A stretch of DNA of 64,000 bases, taken from the NCBI GenBank assembly GCA_946902985.2, contig OX336388.2, positions 224,338,467-224,402,466 of the forward strand, written 5' to 3'. Shown here piece after piece: positions 1 through 10,850 of this stretch. The position numbers and the translations under genes are program-made. Within the stretch, counting starts at the first letter, position 1. Each line of letters opens with the position of its first letter. This DNA comes from Meconema thalassinum (lineage: Eukaryota > Arthropoda > Insecta > Orthoptera > Tettigoniidae). The notes under the pieces were generated by a model. It did not search any database and was not told the origin of the DNA. It worked only from the letters and a program-made list of their open reading frames with translations.

Positions 1-466
1 GATCCCTCATTCTTCGAGGGATCAGTTCACTTGTTTTTTTTTCACGATATCTACTGTCTTCTGCTGAAGGCCCTCAAGGAGGCAGGGTGTGTGTAGCCCC
101 ACCCTGGATAGTGCTACACCCTAAAGGGCTCACGGCTGGTGAGTTTGGGATTTGGCGACCCTTAGGGATTCCTGAGCTTGGTTAAGTATTTCCCCTTTTC
201 CCATTGCCTTTAGTGCGGACCAATCCATAATTTCCACTCCTATCTGCCTTTCGTGGCTCTCCTTCCTTCCAAGTCCCTCAATTCTCATTCTTTTATTTAC
301 ATTCTTCTCTTGTTTTGTTTCCCATCTCCTCTTCTAGTTTGTAAGAGAGTAGTTAGTTTTAGTTGTAGGTTCATTTATTCATCTTTTATTTTCACAATCA
401 CCCAAACCATTAGGGGCCGATAACCAAGATGTTAGGCCCCTTAAAACAACAATTATCATCATCATC
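1..466 (+). repeat. 3' portion of an interspersed retroelement with (ATC)n tail
   Basis: Non-coding repeat ending in a block with GGGGCCGATAACC, a TTAGGCCCCTTAAAACAAC segment and an (ATC)n tail. The same 3' part recurs at 33780-35080, and its terminal module alone at 32494-32541 and near 59650-59690, so this is a dispersed family. The tail shows plus orientation. It is probably the 3' UTR of a LINE or a SINE sharing it; no coding part is visible here. Confidence 0.6.
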
Positions 467-689
467 ATTATCCACTAGGTTGTATACTTAACCATATTCA
501 CGGGATACGAAGTAGGCTACAGAACATCACCACAAAACATAATAATCACAAGAAAGGTATCTTGGCTGCTGGGTATTCATGGCTTTGCGACCAACTGTTG
601 TAATGGGTAGCTGCTATAAATCTGGCGGTGAGTCATTGCGACCTGACCGTGGCACGGCCACTACGAGGCTCCGTTCTATAGGGAGGGCC
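467..689. other. Unassigned spacer
   Basis: No repeat match inside the window and no convincing coding signal. It lies between the (ATC)n tail and a LINE tail. The frame opening at 579 continues into the LINE-like coding tail but its first 35 residues have no recognisable character. Confidence 0.4.
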
Positions 690-1250
690 CTCACTGTAAA
701 AGAGAAAAAAATAAGATTGTCTATAATAAGTTATAAAGCAACTGTAATCAAACCTGAAACACTCAATCTGCAAAACAAAACAGTAAAACACCAAATAGAA
801 GTGAAACAACGTAAAATAATGAGAAAAATCCTTGGACCGAGAACAAAAGATGGTGTACATTATCCAAAGCCTAATACAGAAATAGACAAAAAAATAATCA
901 CAGACTCAATGCGAATGCGAAGGATTCAATTTATGGGACACATAGAAAGAATGGACCCGAACAGACTGACACACAAAATACATACTTTCTTAAAGAACAA
1001 GGCTACTAGACCGAATTAATATTAATTTACAGAGAGAGACTTAAAGGAATTAGGATCACCAAACTTACATGACCGGAAGGAAATCAGGGAAATCACTCAG
1101 ACGCGGGGTTTCGAGGAAGAAGACTACACAACATTAATGGTCAGAGCAGCGGAAACAGACGAATGAAGGAATACTGGGCCAACAGGAAGGCTAGAAAGTG
1201 TTGATTTCGCGTGGTCCTAAGCGAACCATTCGCGAAGAAGAAAAAGAAGA
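690..1250 (+). pseudogene. LINE C-terminal fragment (type alpha)
   Basis: Degraded 3' end of a non-LTR retrotransposon ORF. The frame ending at 1019 contains VKQRKIMRKILGP followed by RMRRIQFMGHIERMDPNRLT, the basic region found after the reverse transcriptase domain in several insect LINEs. A related copy at 43515-44758 has the same order (ERKIMRKILGP). Coding similarity continues in other frames to about 1190, where a basic stretch resembles the usual extreme C terminus, and the element ends in a purine-rich GAAGAAGAAAAAGAAGA tail. No RT catalytic motif is present, so it is a 5'-truncated dead copy. The clade is not certain. Confidence 0.75.
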
Positions 1251-1254
1251 CAGC

Positions 1255-1759
1255 AATTTTCTTTTCTTTTTTTCTTTCTTTATCGTTTTCCCCTCCAGGG
1301 TTGGCTTTTCCCACGGACTAAGCGAGGGATCCCACCTCTACCGCCACTGAGGGCAGTGTCCTGGAGCTTGAGACTCTGAGTCAGGGGATACAACTGGGGA
1401 GTGTGTCTAGCACGTCGCCCAGGCGGCCTCACCTGCAAAGCGAACAAGGGCCTGATGAAAGGGTGGGAAGAGTGGGAGGGTTAGACAAGGAATAGGGAAG
1501 GAGGTGGCCGTGGCCTCACGTTAGGTAGTTTATTATCCCGGCATTTGCCCGAAGACGAAGTGGGAAACCACTAAAAGTGAAAACCATTTCGAGGATGGCT
1601 GAGGTGGGAATCGAAGACCCTCTACTCATTTGGACCACCCGAGACTAAGTAGACCCCGATCCAATCCTCATACCACTTTTCGAATTTCGAGGCAGAGCCG
1701 GGAATCAAACGCGGACGTCCTGGGTGGCAGCTAAGCATGCTGCCCACCGTGGAGGCGAC
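1255..1759 (-). mobile_element. SINE-A, tRNA-derived, minus strand
   Basis: Read on the minus strand the element starts at 1759 with a tRNA-like head, including a B-box-like TTTGATTCCCGG. The body contains a CCCACTTCGTCTTCGGGCAA segment and a GTGAGGCCGCCTGGGCGA segment shared with the copies at 13341-13590 and 19976-20250. The T/C-rich stretch at 1255-1275 is its A-rich tail on the minus strand. A TSD was not clear. Confidence 0.75.
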
Positions 1760-1781
1760 TAAATCAATTTTTAAAGTCATT

Positions 1782-2110
1782 GAAAATCCACAGCTTGCTT
1801 CCAGTCGACTAACAGGGTCGGGGATGGAATGAATGAAGCCCCTAACTAGCGGCGAGGATATGAACTGTGCCGGCTGCCAAAGCCTGTCGCACTCCTCTGA
1901 GGCAATGATTAAATGAATGACAGATGAAATGAAATTATAGAGGAGAGTGTTGCTAGTATGGAATTCTGACAGGAAAAACTGGAATACACGGAGAAAGATA
2001 TGTCTACCTCCATTTTGTCCAGCACAGATCTCACATGGAGTGACCAGGATTTGAACCACGGACCCTGCGGTGAGAGGCCGGCGTGCTGCCGCCTAAGCCA
2101 CGGATGCTTC
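1782..2110 (-). mobile_element. SINE-B, tRNA-derived, with target duplication
   Basis: Minus-strand SINE with an A-box-like TGGCTTAGGCGGCAGC and a B-box GTGGTTCAAATCC, then a conserved body ending near GGAAGCAAGCTGTGGATTTT. It is bounded by TTTAAAGTCATT (1770-1781) and TTTAAAGACATT (2111-2122), 11 of 12 identical, a typical LINE-mediated target-site duplication. Other copies lie at 13009-13340 and 27156-27450. Confidence 0.88.
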
Positions 2111-2122
2111 TTTAAAGACATT

Positions 2123-2647
2123 AATTAAACAAATTGTGTGCAATACAACCCTGGGTAGGCGGGGCCCTTCCAGCCCATAATGACACACCACCATTTAATA
2201 AGTATTCCGTATGTTTAGATGGGTTCCATCCCCGTGCCCGTCCTTGCTCATGCCTAGAATAGAACAGGAGACAATATGGATGCCGAGGTTAAGAAGGCTG
2301 TGACGTGTTATTGCCAGTCGATCGAGTGAGTGTATGTGTGAGTGAGTGAAGGTCGTGCGAGGATCAGGTAGCCAGTGGATTGATGTGGGGAGAGAGAGAG
2401 GGATAGACAGAGTTGTAAAAAGAGTGTAGTGTAATGGGCTGGGTTCTTTTCCCTTTGTCGGCGTGTCCCAGACCCATACTCTTAATGAGTTTAGTGCTTT
2501 ATCTCCAGTGAGCTTCGCGTGCTCCAACTAACACCTTGCTGAAAACATCGACCTCAGTATTTATTTAAGTAATAAGAGCCCTGATGTGGAGGGTCCGAAA
2601 AGGTAAATGTTTCCCTGATTTTCATTCATCTGTTCACCTTATAGGTC
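2123..2647. other. Unassigned intergenic sequence
   Basis: No repeat partner was found in the window. The frame on the minus strand at 2195-2527 shows no domain character and overlaps simple (GAGT) and (GAGA) runs, so I treat it as chance. Confidence 0.4.
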
Positions 2648-4741
2648 GACTGCACCTATGGTTGAAGGTTACCAGTGGATGAACAGTATCAGTTTAAGTA
2701 AAGTTGATAAGGTTCAGTAGGAAGACAAATCTGAACATGAAACGGGCCCTGTACCAAGAAGCCGTAAGACATGTCTTGTAGTTGAAGAGGCTTACCGCAT
2801 CTTGTCACAAGGCCTGTTTCATGTTCAGGTTTGCCTTCCTACTATGTCTTACGGCATCTTGTCACAAGGCCCGTTTCATGGTCAGGTTTGCCTTCCTGCT
2901 ATGTCTTACGGCATCTTGTCACAAGGCCTGTTTCATGCCCAGGTTTGCCTTCCTGCTATGCCTTACGGCATCTTGGCACAAGAACCGTTTCACGTTCAGG
3001 TTTGCCTTCCTACTATGTCTTACGGCATCTTAGCACAAGGCCTGTTTCATGCCCAGGTTTGCCTTCCTGCTATGCCTTACGGCATCTTGGCACAAGAACC
3101 GTTTCATGGTCAGGTTTGCCTTCCTACTATGTCTTACGGCATCTTGTCACAAGGCCCGTTTCATATTCAGGTTTGCCTTCCAACTATGTCTTACGGCATC
3201 TTGGCACAAGAACCGTTTCATGGTCAGTTTTGCTTTCCTACTATGACTTACGGCATCTTGGCTCAAGGCCTGTTTCACATTCAGGTTTGCCTTCCTACTA
3301 TGTCTTACGGCATCTTGGCTCAAGGCATGTTTCACGTTCAGGTTTTCCTTCCTACTATGACTTACGGCATCTTGGCTCAAGGCCTGTTTCACGTTCCGGT
3401 TTGCCTTCCTACTATGTCTTACGGCATCTTGGCACAAGGCCTGTTTCACGTTCAGGTTTGCCTTCCTACTATGTCTTACGGCATCTTGGCACAAGAACCG
3501 TTTCATGGTCAGGTTTGCCTTCCTACTATGTCTTACGGCATCTTGTCACAAGGCCCGTCTCATGGTCAGGTTTGCGTTCCTGCTACGCCTTACGGCATCT
3601 TGGCACAAGAACCGTTTCATGGTCAGGTTTGCCTTCCTACTATGACTTAGGGCATCTTGGCTCAAGGCCTGTTTCACGTTCAGGTTTGCCTTCCTACTAT
3701 GTCTTACGGCATCTTGGCACAAGGCCTGTTTCACGTTCAGGTTGGCCTTCATGCTACGGCTTACGGCATCTTGGCACAAGAACCGTTTCATGGTCAGGTT
3801 TGCCTTCCTACTATGTCTTACGGCATCTTGGCACAAGAACCGTTTCATGGTCAGGTTTGCCTTCCTACTATGTCTTACGGCATCTTGGCACAAGGCCTGA
3901 TTCATGGTCAGGTTTGCCTTCCTACTATGTCTTACGGCATCTTGGCACAAGAACCGTTTCATGGTCAGGTTTGCCTTCCTACTATGTCTTACGGCATCTT
4001 GGCACAAGGCCTGTTTCATGTGCAGTTTTGCCTTCCTACTATGACTTACGGCATCTTGTCACAAGGCCTGTTTGATGTTCAGGTTTGCCTTCCTATTATG
4101 TCTTACGGCATCTTGTCACAAGGCCCGTTTCATGGTCAGGTTTGCCTTCCTACTATGTCTTACGGCATCTTGTCACAAGGCCCGTTTCATGGTCAGGTTT
4201 GCCTTCCTACTAAGTTATGTCTTACGGCATCTTGGCACAAGGCCTGTTTCATGTGCAGTTTTGCCTTCCTGCTACGCCTTACGGCATCTTGGCACAAGGC
4301 CCGTTTCATGGTCAGGTTTGCCTTCCTACTATGTCTTACGGCATCTTGTCACAAGGCCCGTTTCATGGTCAGGTTTGCCTTCCTACTATGTCTTACGGCA
4401 TCTTGGCACAAGGCCTGTTTCATGGTCAGGTTTGACTTCCTACTATGTCTTACGGCATCTTGTCACAAGGCCCGTTTCATGGTCAGGTTTGCCTTCCTAC
4501 TATGTCTTACGGCATCTTGTCACAAGGATTGTTTCATGGTCAGGTTTGCCTTCCTACTATGTCTTACGGCATCTTGGCACAAGGCCTGTTTCACGTTCAG
4601 GTTTGCCTTCCTACTATGCCTTACGGCATCTTGGCACAAGGCCCGTTTCATGGTCAGGTTTACCTTCCAACTGAACCTTATCAACTTAACCTAAAATGAT
4701 ACTGTCCATCCACTGGTAGGCGTTCAACCATAGGTGCAGTC
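2648..4741. mobile_element. Inverted-repeat element containing a 57-bp minisatellite
   Basis: About 70-bp inverted repeats bound the region: GACTGCACCTATGGTTGAA begins at 2648 and its reverse complement ends at 4741; the arms run inward to about 2717 and 4671 and include GTTGATAAGGTTCAG. Next to the left arm, 2718-2775 holds one array unit in reverse orientation, then about 33 direct units follow. This suggests an originally palindromic MITE-like element in which one arm's unit was amplified. No target duplication could be fixed, so the transposon assignment is inferred. Confidence 0.7.
2790..4670 (+). repeat. 57-bp tandem minisatellite, about 33 units
   Basis: The unit includes TCTTACGGCATCTTGGCAC and CAGGTTTGCCTTCCTACT and repeats every 57 bp. 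Variation between units is concentrated at a few places (TTGTCAC or TTGGCAC; AAGGCCTG, AAGGCCCG or AAGAACCG; CATGGTC or CACGTTC). Because 57 is divisible by three, long open frames appear in several frames on both strands; they are by-products of the period, not a gene. One unit near 4209 carries a 5-bp insertion that shifts the frames. Confidence 0.95.
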
Positions 4742-5031
4742 ACCCCATCTGTCTATTTATAAAAATGAAAGTCTTTTTGTTTCTTGAGAATTACTATGGT
4801 TTTATTTTCGTTATTTACGTGCTTTCTTCATAATACCTCTAATGATAGGGTGATACGGAGGGGGAGGGGGAACTCCCCAAAAATGCAGGCATAATATCAA
4901 AGTCGCGGTAGAAAGACGAGACAAAACTCATTTTGAGTCCCACGGATTTGAGACTACTTTATTTTGGATTTCAGCATCCAGTCTGATCTGCTAGCCTTTG
5001 TTTGCGAACAATTCACTTCGATGTTCCCCTA
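4742..5031. other. Unassigned sequence
   Basis: Mixed-composition DNA with a short G-rich run near 4858-4872. No repeat, RNA or coding assignment could be supported. Confidence 0.4.
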
Positions 5032-5600
5032 TTGTTGTTGTTGTTGTTGTTGTTGGAGTCTTCAGTCTTTTGACTGGTTTGATGCAGCTCTCCATTCCTC
5101 CCTGTTCTGAGGTAATCGTAACATATTCTAACCTTGGTCTACCCCTACAGTTCTTGTCCTCGACCCTTCCTTCCACAACTAAGCTTGCTATTCCTGGGTG
5201 GCTTAGTATGTGTACAACCAACCTATCTCTTCTCTTCATTAGCAGTCACCAGAAACATCTCTCCTCTCCCACTAGTCTTAATACCTCTTCATTTTGTAAC
5301 CCTATCCACCCATCTGATCTTCATCATTCTCCTGTAACACCACATTTCAAACGCTTCAATTCTCCTCATTTCTGCTGCTCCAACAGTCCAAGTTTCACTT
5401 CCATAGAGCGCCACGCTCCAGGCAAAGGCCTTCAAAAATGACTTCCTAATACCTAAATATATATTCGATGTCAACAGATTCCTTTTCTCTAGAAATGCTT
5501 TCCTTGCCTGAGATAACCTACTATTTATATCCTCTTTGCTTCGTCCATCGCTGGTTATTTTGCTTCCTGCTTTTCCCCTATTAGCAGTTAACAATGCGGC
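5032..5600 (-). pseudogene. LINE C-terminal fragment (type beta), (CAA)n tail
   Basis: Minus-strand 3' end of a non-LTR retrotransposon. The frame at 5289-5594 reads through SKITSDGRSKEDI, LYGSETWTVGAAEMRRIEAF and MWCYRRMMKIRWVDRV, the post-RT region of many insect LINEs. It continues in another frame (4991-5239) with KRRDRLVVHILSHPG and a GRPRLEYV motif, so there is at least one frameshift. The (GTT)n at 5032-5056 is the (CAA)n tail on the coding strand. Closely related copies lie at 33936-34606 and 46329-46650. It is 5'-truncated and inactive. Confidence 0.85.
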
Positions 5601-5753
5601 TTCCTCTGCGCACTAAACCGACCACGGAGCTGAAAGGCATTAAGTCACGTTTGCAAAATTGATTAGAAAAATATATATATTAAATTAAAATTGCTATTCC
5701 GCTAACACAAATGTAACTTGAATAGTTGCTTCACAACAGAGATGACTAATATA
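5601..5753. other. Unassigned flank of mariner copy 1
   Basis: AT-rich DNA between the LINE fragment and the mariner; nothing recognisable. Confidence 0.35.
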
Positions 5754-6620
5754 TAAGGGGCGTTCAAAAAGTAACGAGCCGGAGGCATAATTACAGAAAC
5801 CAGTACCTGTATGTTAGAAGTATTGGCCCTGGCTGTTGGGGCACTTGTCCCACTGTGACACGAGGCGGTGAATGGCTGTCTCATAAAATTTCCTGGACTG
5901 CGATGTGATCCAGTTCCGCACGTACAGCTGGACGTCGCCGTCCGAGGTGAATCGTTGGCCCTGCAGAGCCCTTTCCTGGGGACCAAACATGGCGTAATCA
6001 CAGGGAGAGAGATCTGGACTGTATGGAGGGTGGCCGAGAACCTCTCATTTGAATTTCTGCAGGAGTGCCGCGACTGTGTTGGCCGTATGAGGTCGTGCAT
6101 TGTCGTGGAGCGACCACGGCGGCTATGACGTTCACTGTCATTCGGCGGTCCTGGGTAATGAGTGCATCAACCAGCTGGACGTTGTCATCGGTAATGCAGG
6201 GGGGTGCCCCAGACCGGGCATCATCGGCTAACGACACCCGTCCTTTCCTGAAGCGCTTGTGCCACGCCTTGACCCTTACAAGGGACATGTAGTGTTCGCC
6301 GTACACTTGTGACATTCGGCGATGAATGTCCGTTCCCCCTACTCCATCCGCTGTCAGAAACCGAACAACACCTCTTGGCTCTTCGCTTGACGCCTCCATG
6401 TCACTGTTTGCAATGCGACTGGCAGTGTTGGACCATTAATGCATGCTGCTGCTCGCTTTGTATCGTCACGTGACGTGCATGCGTGCCCTCTAGCGACGGG
6501 CTGTTACCTTCCACGCTCTGGTCGGAACCACACCTCGTTACACACGCCACGATTAGCAGATGTAGTCACCGGTTTGCGCATTACAGCCTCCGGCTCGTTA
6601 CTTTTTGAACGCACCTTATA
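5754..6620 (-). mobile_element. mariner-like element, copy 1 (internally deleted)
   Basis: Inverted termini: GTTCAAAAAGTAACGAGCC begins at 5762 and its reverse complement lies near 6591-6611, each flanked by TATA, compatible with the TA target of Tc1/mariner elements. The element is about 0.87 kb, shorter than the roughly 1.3 kb typical of mariner, and its transposase on the minus strand lacks the middle. A related but rearranged copy is at 18621-19373. Confidence 0.88.
5800..6399 (-). pseudogene. mariner transposase remnant
   Basis: The gene would catalyse cut-and-paste transposition. The minus-strand N-terminal part (from 6399) has the mariner helix-turn-helix region, including GEHYMSLVRVKAWHKRFRKG and SLADDARSGAP, followed by TVNVIAAVV. 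After a junction near 6120 the sequence jumps in a different frame to the C-terminal catalytic part, where HDNARPHTA-like and SPDLSPCDY-like codons are readable, the last carrying the third catalytic aspartate expected of a D,D34D enzyme. The region between, holding the first catalytic aspartate, is missing, so the copy cannot make active transposase. Confidence 0.85.
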
Positions 6621-6649
6621 ATGTGTTCCTTAAGTTATGTTCTATCAAT

Positions 6650-7666
6650 GACGTCCAAATTTTAAATGATATAACTTCTACTCTATCCATTGGATTTCAA
6701 CCAAAATTCGTATGTGCTATGTGTACATAAACAGATATGACTGAGCGTATTCTTAAGAGCCATCAGGGCTGCCAACTGTCAATAAATGCTCTCATTTTTT
6801 AAAATCCAAATACCTATATATCAGAAAGTATGCAAGCCTACAGATTTAAACTATGCACACGTATAGTACCTGACATTCTATATTAATTTGGAGTAACTTA
6901 TATACGTCAGTGCTACCAACATGATTCTAAGCCTACTGAGAGGTCCAACTTAAAATACTTGTAACTTCTATACTATCATTCGGATTTCAACCAAATTTCG
7001 CGTGTGCTATGTGTACCATAACAGATATGACTATGCCGATTCTTAAGAGTAACCAGGGCTGCCAACTGTTAATAAATACTGTCTCTATTTTTGTTACCCT
7101 AATATCAATATATCAGAAAGTATGCAAGTCAATAGCTCCAAACTTTGCACAGGTATAAGACCTGGCATTCTAGATTAATTTGGAATAACTAATATACATC
7201 AGTGTTGCCAAATTGATTCTAAGCCTGCTGATAGGTCCAATTTTAAAATGCATGTAACTTCTATACTAACTAATGGATTTCATTCAAAATTGGCACAACA
7301 ATAGATCATATTATTTCAGATCAATACATGCAAGACATTGTTGCCAACATGATTTTACGCGCGCGCTGTTAGATCCAACGTTTAACTGCATGTATCATCC
7401 ATGCTATCCATTGGACTTCAACCAAATGTTATATTCTGTACCCTAAGAGATGGAACTAAGAATGCATTCAGTCACCAGGGCTGCCAACGTTAGTGCTCTA
7501 TTAGACTACATTATGCAAAGTATACAGTATTTCGAACTAATTAGAAATTTCGATATTACCAACTTAATTTTGTCATTATTCTAGATAGATCCATATAGAT
7601 TAATCATTGGCATGAATCTTAAATTTTAAGAAATGTAGGCTCTTTAGTTAGTCACGGAACTTCTTG
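6650..7666 (+). mobile_element. Helentron-like (HINE) repeat, subtype A, 5'-truncated
   Basis: The 3' end CACGGAACTTCTTG followed by TT matches the ends at 43503 and (reverse) 59717. The body shares long stretches with 42565-43503, such as GACTGAGCGTATTCTTAAGA and ATATCAGAAAGTATGCAAGC. The motif GGATTTCAACCAAATTTCG-like recurs every 270-300 bp inside it. The 5' hairpin and microsatellite of the family are absent, the mariner lying directly upstream. No coding capacity. Confidence 0.7.
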
Positions 7667-8105
7667 TTAGATAATCAAAATGCTCCATGTGCATGAGATA
7701 TTCACCAATTTTACTCAAAAAATCACTGGATATTCGGAAATACATGTGTTGTAAGATAATATTGCAATATCTCCATTCACTTTGTAAATTACAAACAAAA
7801 AAACTATGAAAAATTATCAAAATTCATAAAACATGATGGCACATAAAGAAAAATTAATCTGTCAGCATACATGTGTCACTTTCCTGAAATGTCTCAATGT
7901 TATAATATTTACAATAGCATTATGTATATGTAAGGTGATTATCAAGCGTTTTACACAATTTATAATGCGCAAGGAGCATTTTGATCACACGGTATATTTC
8001 AATAATATAAAAATTAGTAAAAAAGCAATTACATTTCATCCAATTGTTTTCAAATGTAGTTGGTGACTTAGTGTTACTATTCTAAGTATGCCGTTTACAT
8101 TTCAA
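7667..8105. other. AT-rich unassigned sequence
   Basis: Strongly AT-rich stretch. The 77-residue frame at 7833-8066 has a composition typical of AT-rich chance frames. Nothing else recognised. Confidence 0.4.
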
Positions 8106-8116
8106 CTCATTCTGAT

Positions 8117-8437
8117 TTTTTTTTTGTCGTGTAGCCTCCTGAGAGGCCGAGTGCAGGTCTTTCTAGTCGACGCCCGTGGGCGACCTGCGCGTCGGGATGA
8201 GAGATGGAATGGATGAAGATGAATGAAACTGGGCAAGGATGGGGAAGGAAGCGGCCGTGGCCTGTCAGAAGGTACTGTCCCAGCATTTGCCTGGCGTTGA
8301 AAATGGGAAACCACGGAAAACCATTTCAAGGACAGCCGACGGTGGGGCTCGAACCCACGCGTCTACCGAGTCAGCAGAGAGCTTGGCCCCTTGACCTAAC
8401 GCAGCGCTTTAGCGCGCGTAGCCACTACAGTCGGTTT
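8117..8437 (-). mobile_element. SINE-E, tRNA-derived, minus strand
   Basis: Read on the minus strand from about 8437: a tRNA-like head with B-box GTGGGTTCGAGCCCC, a CCGTGGTTTCCCATTTTC segment and a 3' end CACTCGGCCTCTCAGGAGGC, then ACACGACAAAAAAAA. Its last 40 bp recur as an independent short insertion at 38497-38536, which confirms both the family and the 3' end. TSD not clear for this copy. Confidence 0.75.
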
Positions 8438-8439
8438 AA

Positions 8440-8675
8440 AATGAGGAAGTTGAAAAATTCAGTCCTAGTGTCCCTTAAGAACCATTCCGGCATTTTCCTG
8501 GAGTAAAAGTGGGAAACCACGGAAAGGAACTTCCGAGATGACTGCCGAGGAAGACCTACTGGCGCGGGTTATTGCTGCGGCGGGTGTTGGAGGACCAGGG
8601 ATTGGTGAGCGTGTGCACCAGAACATGGGGCGGAGGTACCGTGTCTGTGTTGACGATGCACAGTGGGTCAAAATC
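8440..8675 (-). repeat. Diverged SINE-like fragment
   Basis: Contains CGGCATTTTCCTGGAGTAAA and GGGAAACCACGGAAA, close to part of the SINE-E body, then a GC-rich part with no match. Probably an older or recombined SINE; orientation inferred from SINE-E. Confidence 0.4.
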
Positions 8676-9354
8676 CAAATCTAGGGGGACAAAAATGATT
8701 TTACGTTTTAATCATGAATTTAGAGTGAAAGCAACGTATATAATTTGTTTACTTCATAATAAACATCAGTTAAGACCTTTTTTAAGCTACGTCTACACAG
8801 GCAAGAAATTGTCTGTGACTAGGAGTTGGATAGAGCATTCAGTTATCTCTTCAGAACAATTTTCTACCCCTAATTTACTTTTAACAAAGTCACAAAGTTC
8901 CACTTTGGACATAATCTTCGAACCCAGTGCTTCAAACAGTTGTAAACGTGTGAGAACTGGTTGCGCGGCATTTCCTAAAACGTAAAATAACTAAGTAAGT
9001 TGCAAAAAGATGCAAAATTTCTTATAACAGGCGTAAACTACAAGACTTTATCTACATTTTAACATTAAGTAGAAAGTGACGCAGAGTGACGCGACATACT
9101 AAAAATCTAAGTGAAAATATAATTTTAAAAATAATAATTACATATTATATAATGCAAATATAGCTAAAGTTACGTAACAATTACGCCCATTAATAACTGA
9201 ATCACGTTACAAAGATCATACCTTCAGCTGCATGTTCCATCTTAAAGCATCACACTAACCACAAAGACAACCAAACCACAGCCACTTACATTCTCCCTCC
9301 AATTCAGACTGATCAAACAGTGGTGACAGATTTACACTAAGATGCGTTTATATC
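8676..9354. other. Unassigned sequence
   Basis: AT-rich, no partner repeat in the window. The frame at 8572-8985 has no recognisable domain. Confidence 0.4.
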
Positions 9355-9359
9355 CCAGA

Positions 9360-9778
9360 ATAGTGAGCGGCAATTGTATGAGAATGCTATAGAAGTTGGT
9401 AGCATACTGAGCTTCTATGCCCAAGATCTCGGGTTCAAATTCAGCCGAAGTCGTCGGAATTTTTAAGAGCGTTAAAAATGCCCCAGTATGCCTTCCTTCG
9501 GAGGGGAAGTAAAGCCTGTGGTCCCATGTCATAGATTTATGGCATGAAAAACAACCTTTCACTATCTACACTTGTGGAAGCTAAAATTTGTAGGTTAGTA
9601 TGATAACACTATATTAGTTCCAATGTTCGCCACCAGGTGCTGACTGAGATGGCATTTAGTAGTAGACATGTACGCAGCTAGGTGTCTTGGATGGTAGCAT
9701 TTGGTGGCAAAAGTAGGAACTACTTGAAAAAATTAATCGTCTACAGTCCTTCAACCTGAATCACAGATAACACATATA
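9360..9778 (+). mobile_element. SINE-D copy 3, 5' part
   Basis: tRNA-like head with GAGCTTCTATGCCCAAGATC and B-box-like TCGGGTTCAAATTCAGCC, then a body containing AAATTTGTAGGTTAG and CGCCACCAGGTGCTG, shared with 40541-41022 and, in reverse, 36866-40535. This copy is split at a TA (9777-9778) by the foldback element, and its tail resumes at 12523. Confidence 0.8.
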
Positions 9779-10020
9779 GGCCAGGCAACAGGTCGAAAAG
9801 AAAGCCTCTATGAGGATATAATTAGTGGAAAGCTGGAAATTGCTTTAATCGCTTTATTTGGACCCAGATATTACTCTCCCAAGTTTTCCCCCTCGAGCGA
9901 AGTCGGCGTTGGCCCTTCTGGCCATAGGAATGTACCATTTTTCGTTCTTTTTTAGCCTACTTTCGATTTTTGCAAAAAATGAAAGTAGACTTATGAGATC
10001 AACACAGGGCGAAAAAAAAG

Positions 10021-10100
10021 TGTGTCTGTCTGTGTGTGTGTATGTGTGTGTGTGTGTCTGTGTGTCTGTGTGTCTGTGTGTGTGTGTGTGAGTGTGTGTA
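10021..10100 (+). repeat. (TG)n/(TCTG)n microsatellite
   Basis: Interrupted TG repeat in the position where all 5'-complete family members carry a TG or CTGT run. Short frames through it on both strands are artefacts. Confidence 0.9.
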
Positions 10101-10774
10101 CTCTGAATGTCTGTCCCCCCCTATCAATTCGAACACGGTGAATGCGAATTGAACGAAATTTGGTACAAAGGTGGCACTAGCAAAGGACACCTCAGTGTCA
10201 TGTTTTATATCGCCGCCATCTTTACTAAAACTGAATGGCGGCCACTCAAACGTTCAAAACGTAAAATCAAATAACGACTAACCAAATCATCCGATCTCTA
10301 CCAAATTTGGTAACAACATACCTTCGTATAGGATGCGTCTTGTGACCAAACTACAAGGTCGTCCGCCATACCATTTCAGGATGGCGGCCGTGCGAATTAT
10401 GCAAACTTTATAATCCATATCATGGGACCCACCAGTTCCGATTATCGAGCCGAGAATCGTTTTAACTGTTCTAAAGGAAGAGGCACGTTCGAAATTAAAA
10501 GTTTATTTTGTAATACTATAGTGCAGACGTGATTTTAAAAAGCTGAGCTGATTTAGTAATAAGACAAGATGGCAGCGGATATTTTGTGCCTGACTTATAT
10601 TTCACTAATTTGAGTATTGCATGCAATATAGCGTACTGATATAAAATAAATAAACTTTGTATGAAATGCTTTATATATAAATAATATACTCCAGTGATGA
10701 AATCGTTTAGTATAAATCACTATTTGCTAACAAGTTCTATGTAAGTCATTTTATATAGAACGATATTCGTTGAC

Positions 10775-10850
10775 ACAATTAGCTCAGTGGTAGAGCGTTA
10801 GCCTATCGCTCAAATGCCTATGGTTCAAACCCGATCAGAGATAGTTTTTT
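10775..10850 (+). pseudogene. tRNA-like sequence (probable tRNA pseudogene or SINE head)
   Basis: TTAGCTCAGTGGTAGAGCG is a canonical A-box/D-arm and GGTTCAAACCC a canonical B-box/T-arm, with tRNA-like spacing. The anticodon arm does not fold into a 5-bp stem with a 7-base loop and the acceptor ends do not pair convincingly, so I do not call a functional tRNA. A T-run follows at 10844. Confidence 0.5.

Noticed and set aside
2195..2527. 110-residue minus frame as a host gene
   Set aside because: Low-complexity segments, no domain, no splice or paralogue support.
2802..4694. Long open frames (up to 414 residues) on both strands with repeated MSYGILAQGLFH-like or YVLRHLGTRPVS-like units
   Set aside because: They come from a 57-bp tandem repeat whose length is divisible by three; several frames and both strands are open at once, with no start context or domain, so a gene is not supported.
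10775..10850. Functional tRNA gene
   Set aside because: A- and B-boxes are present but the anticodon and acceptor stems do not pair.
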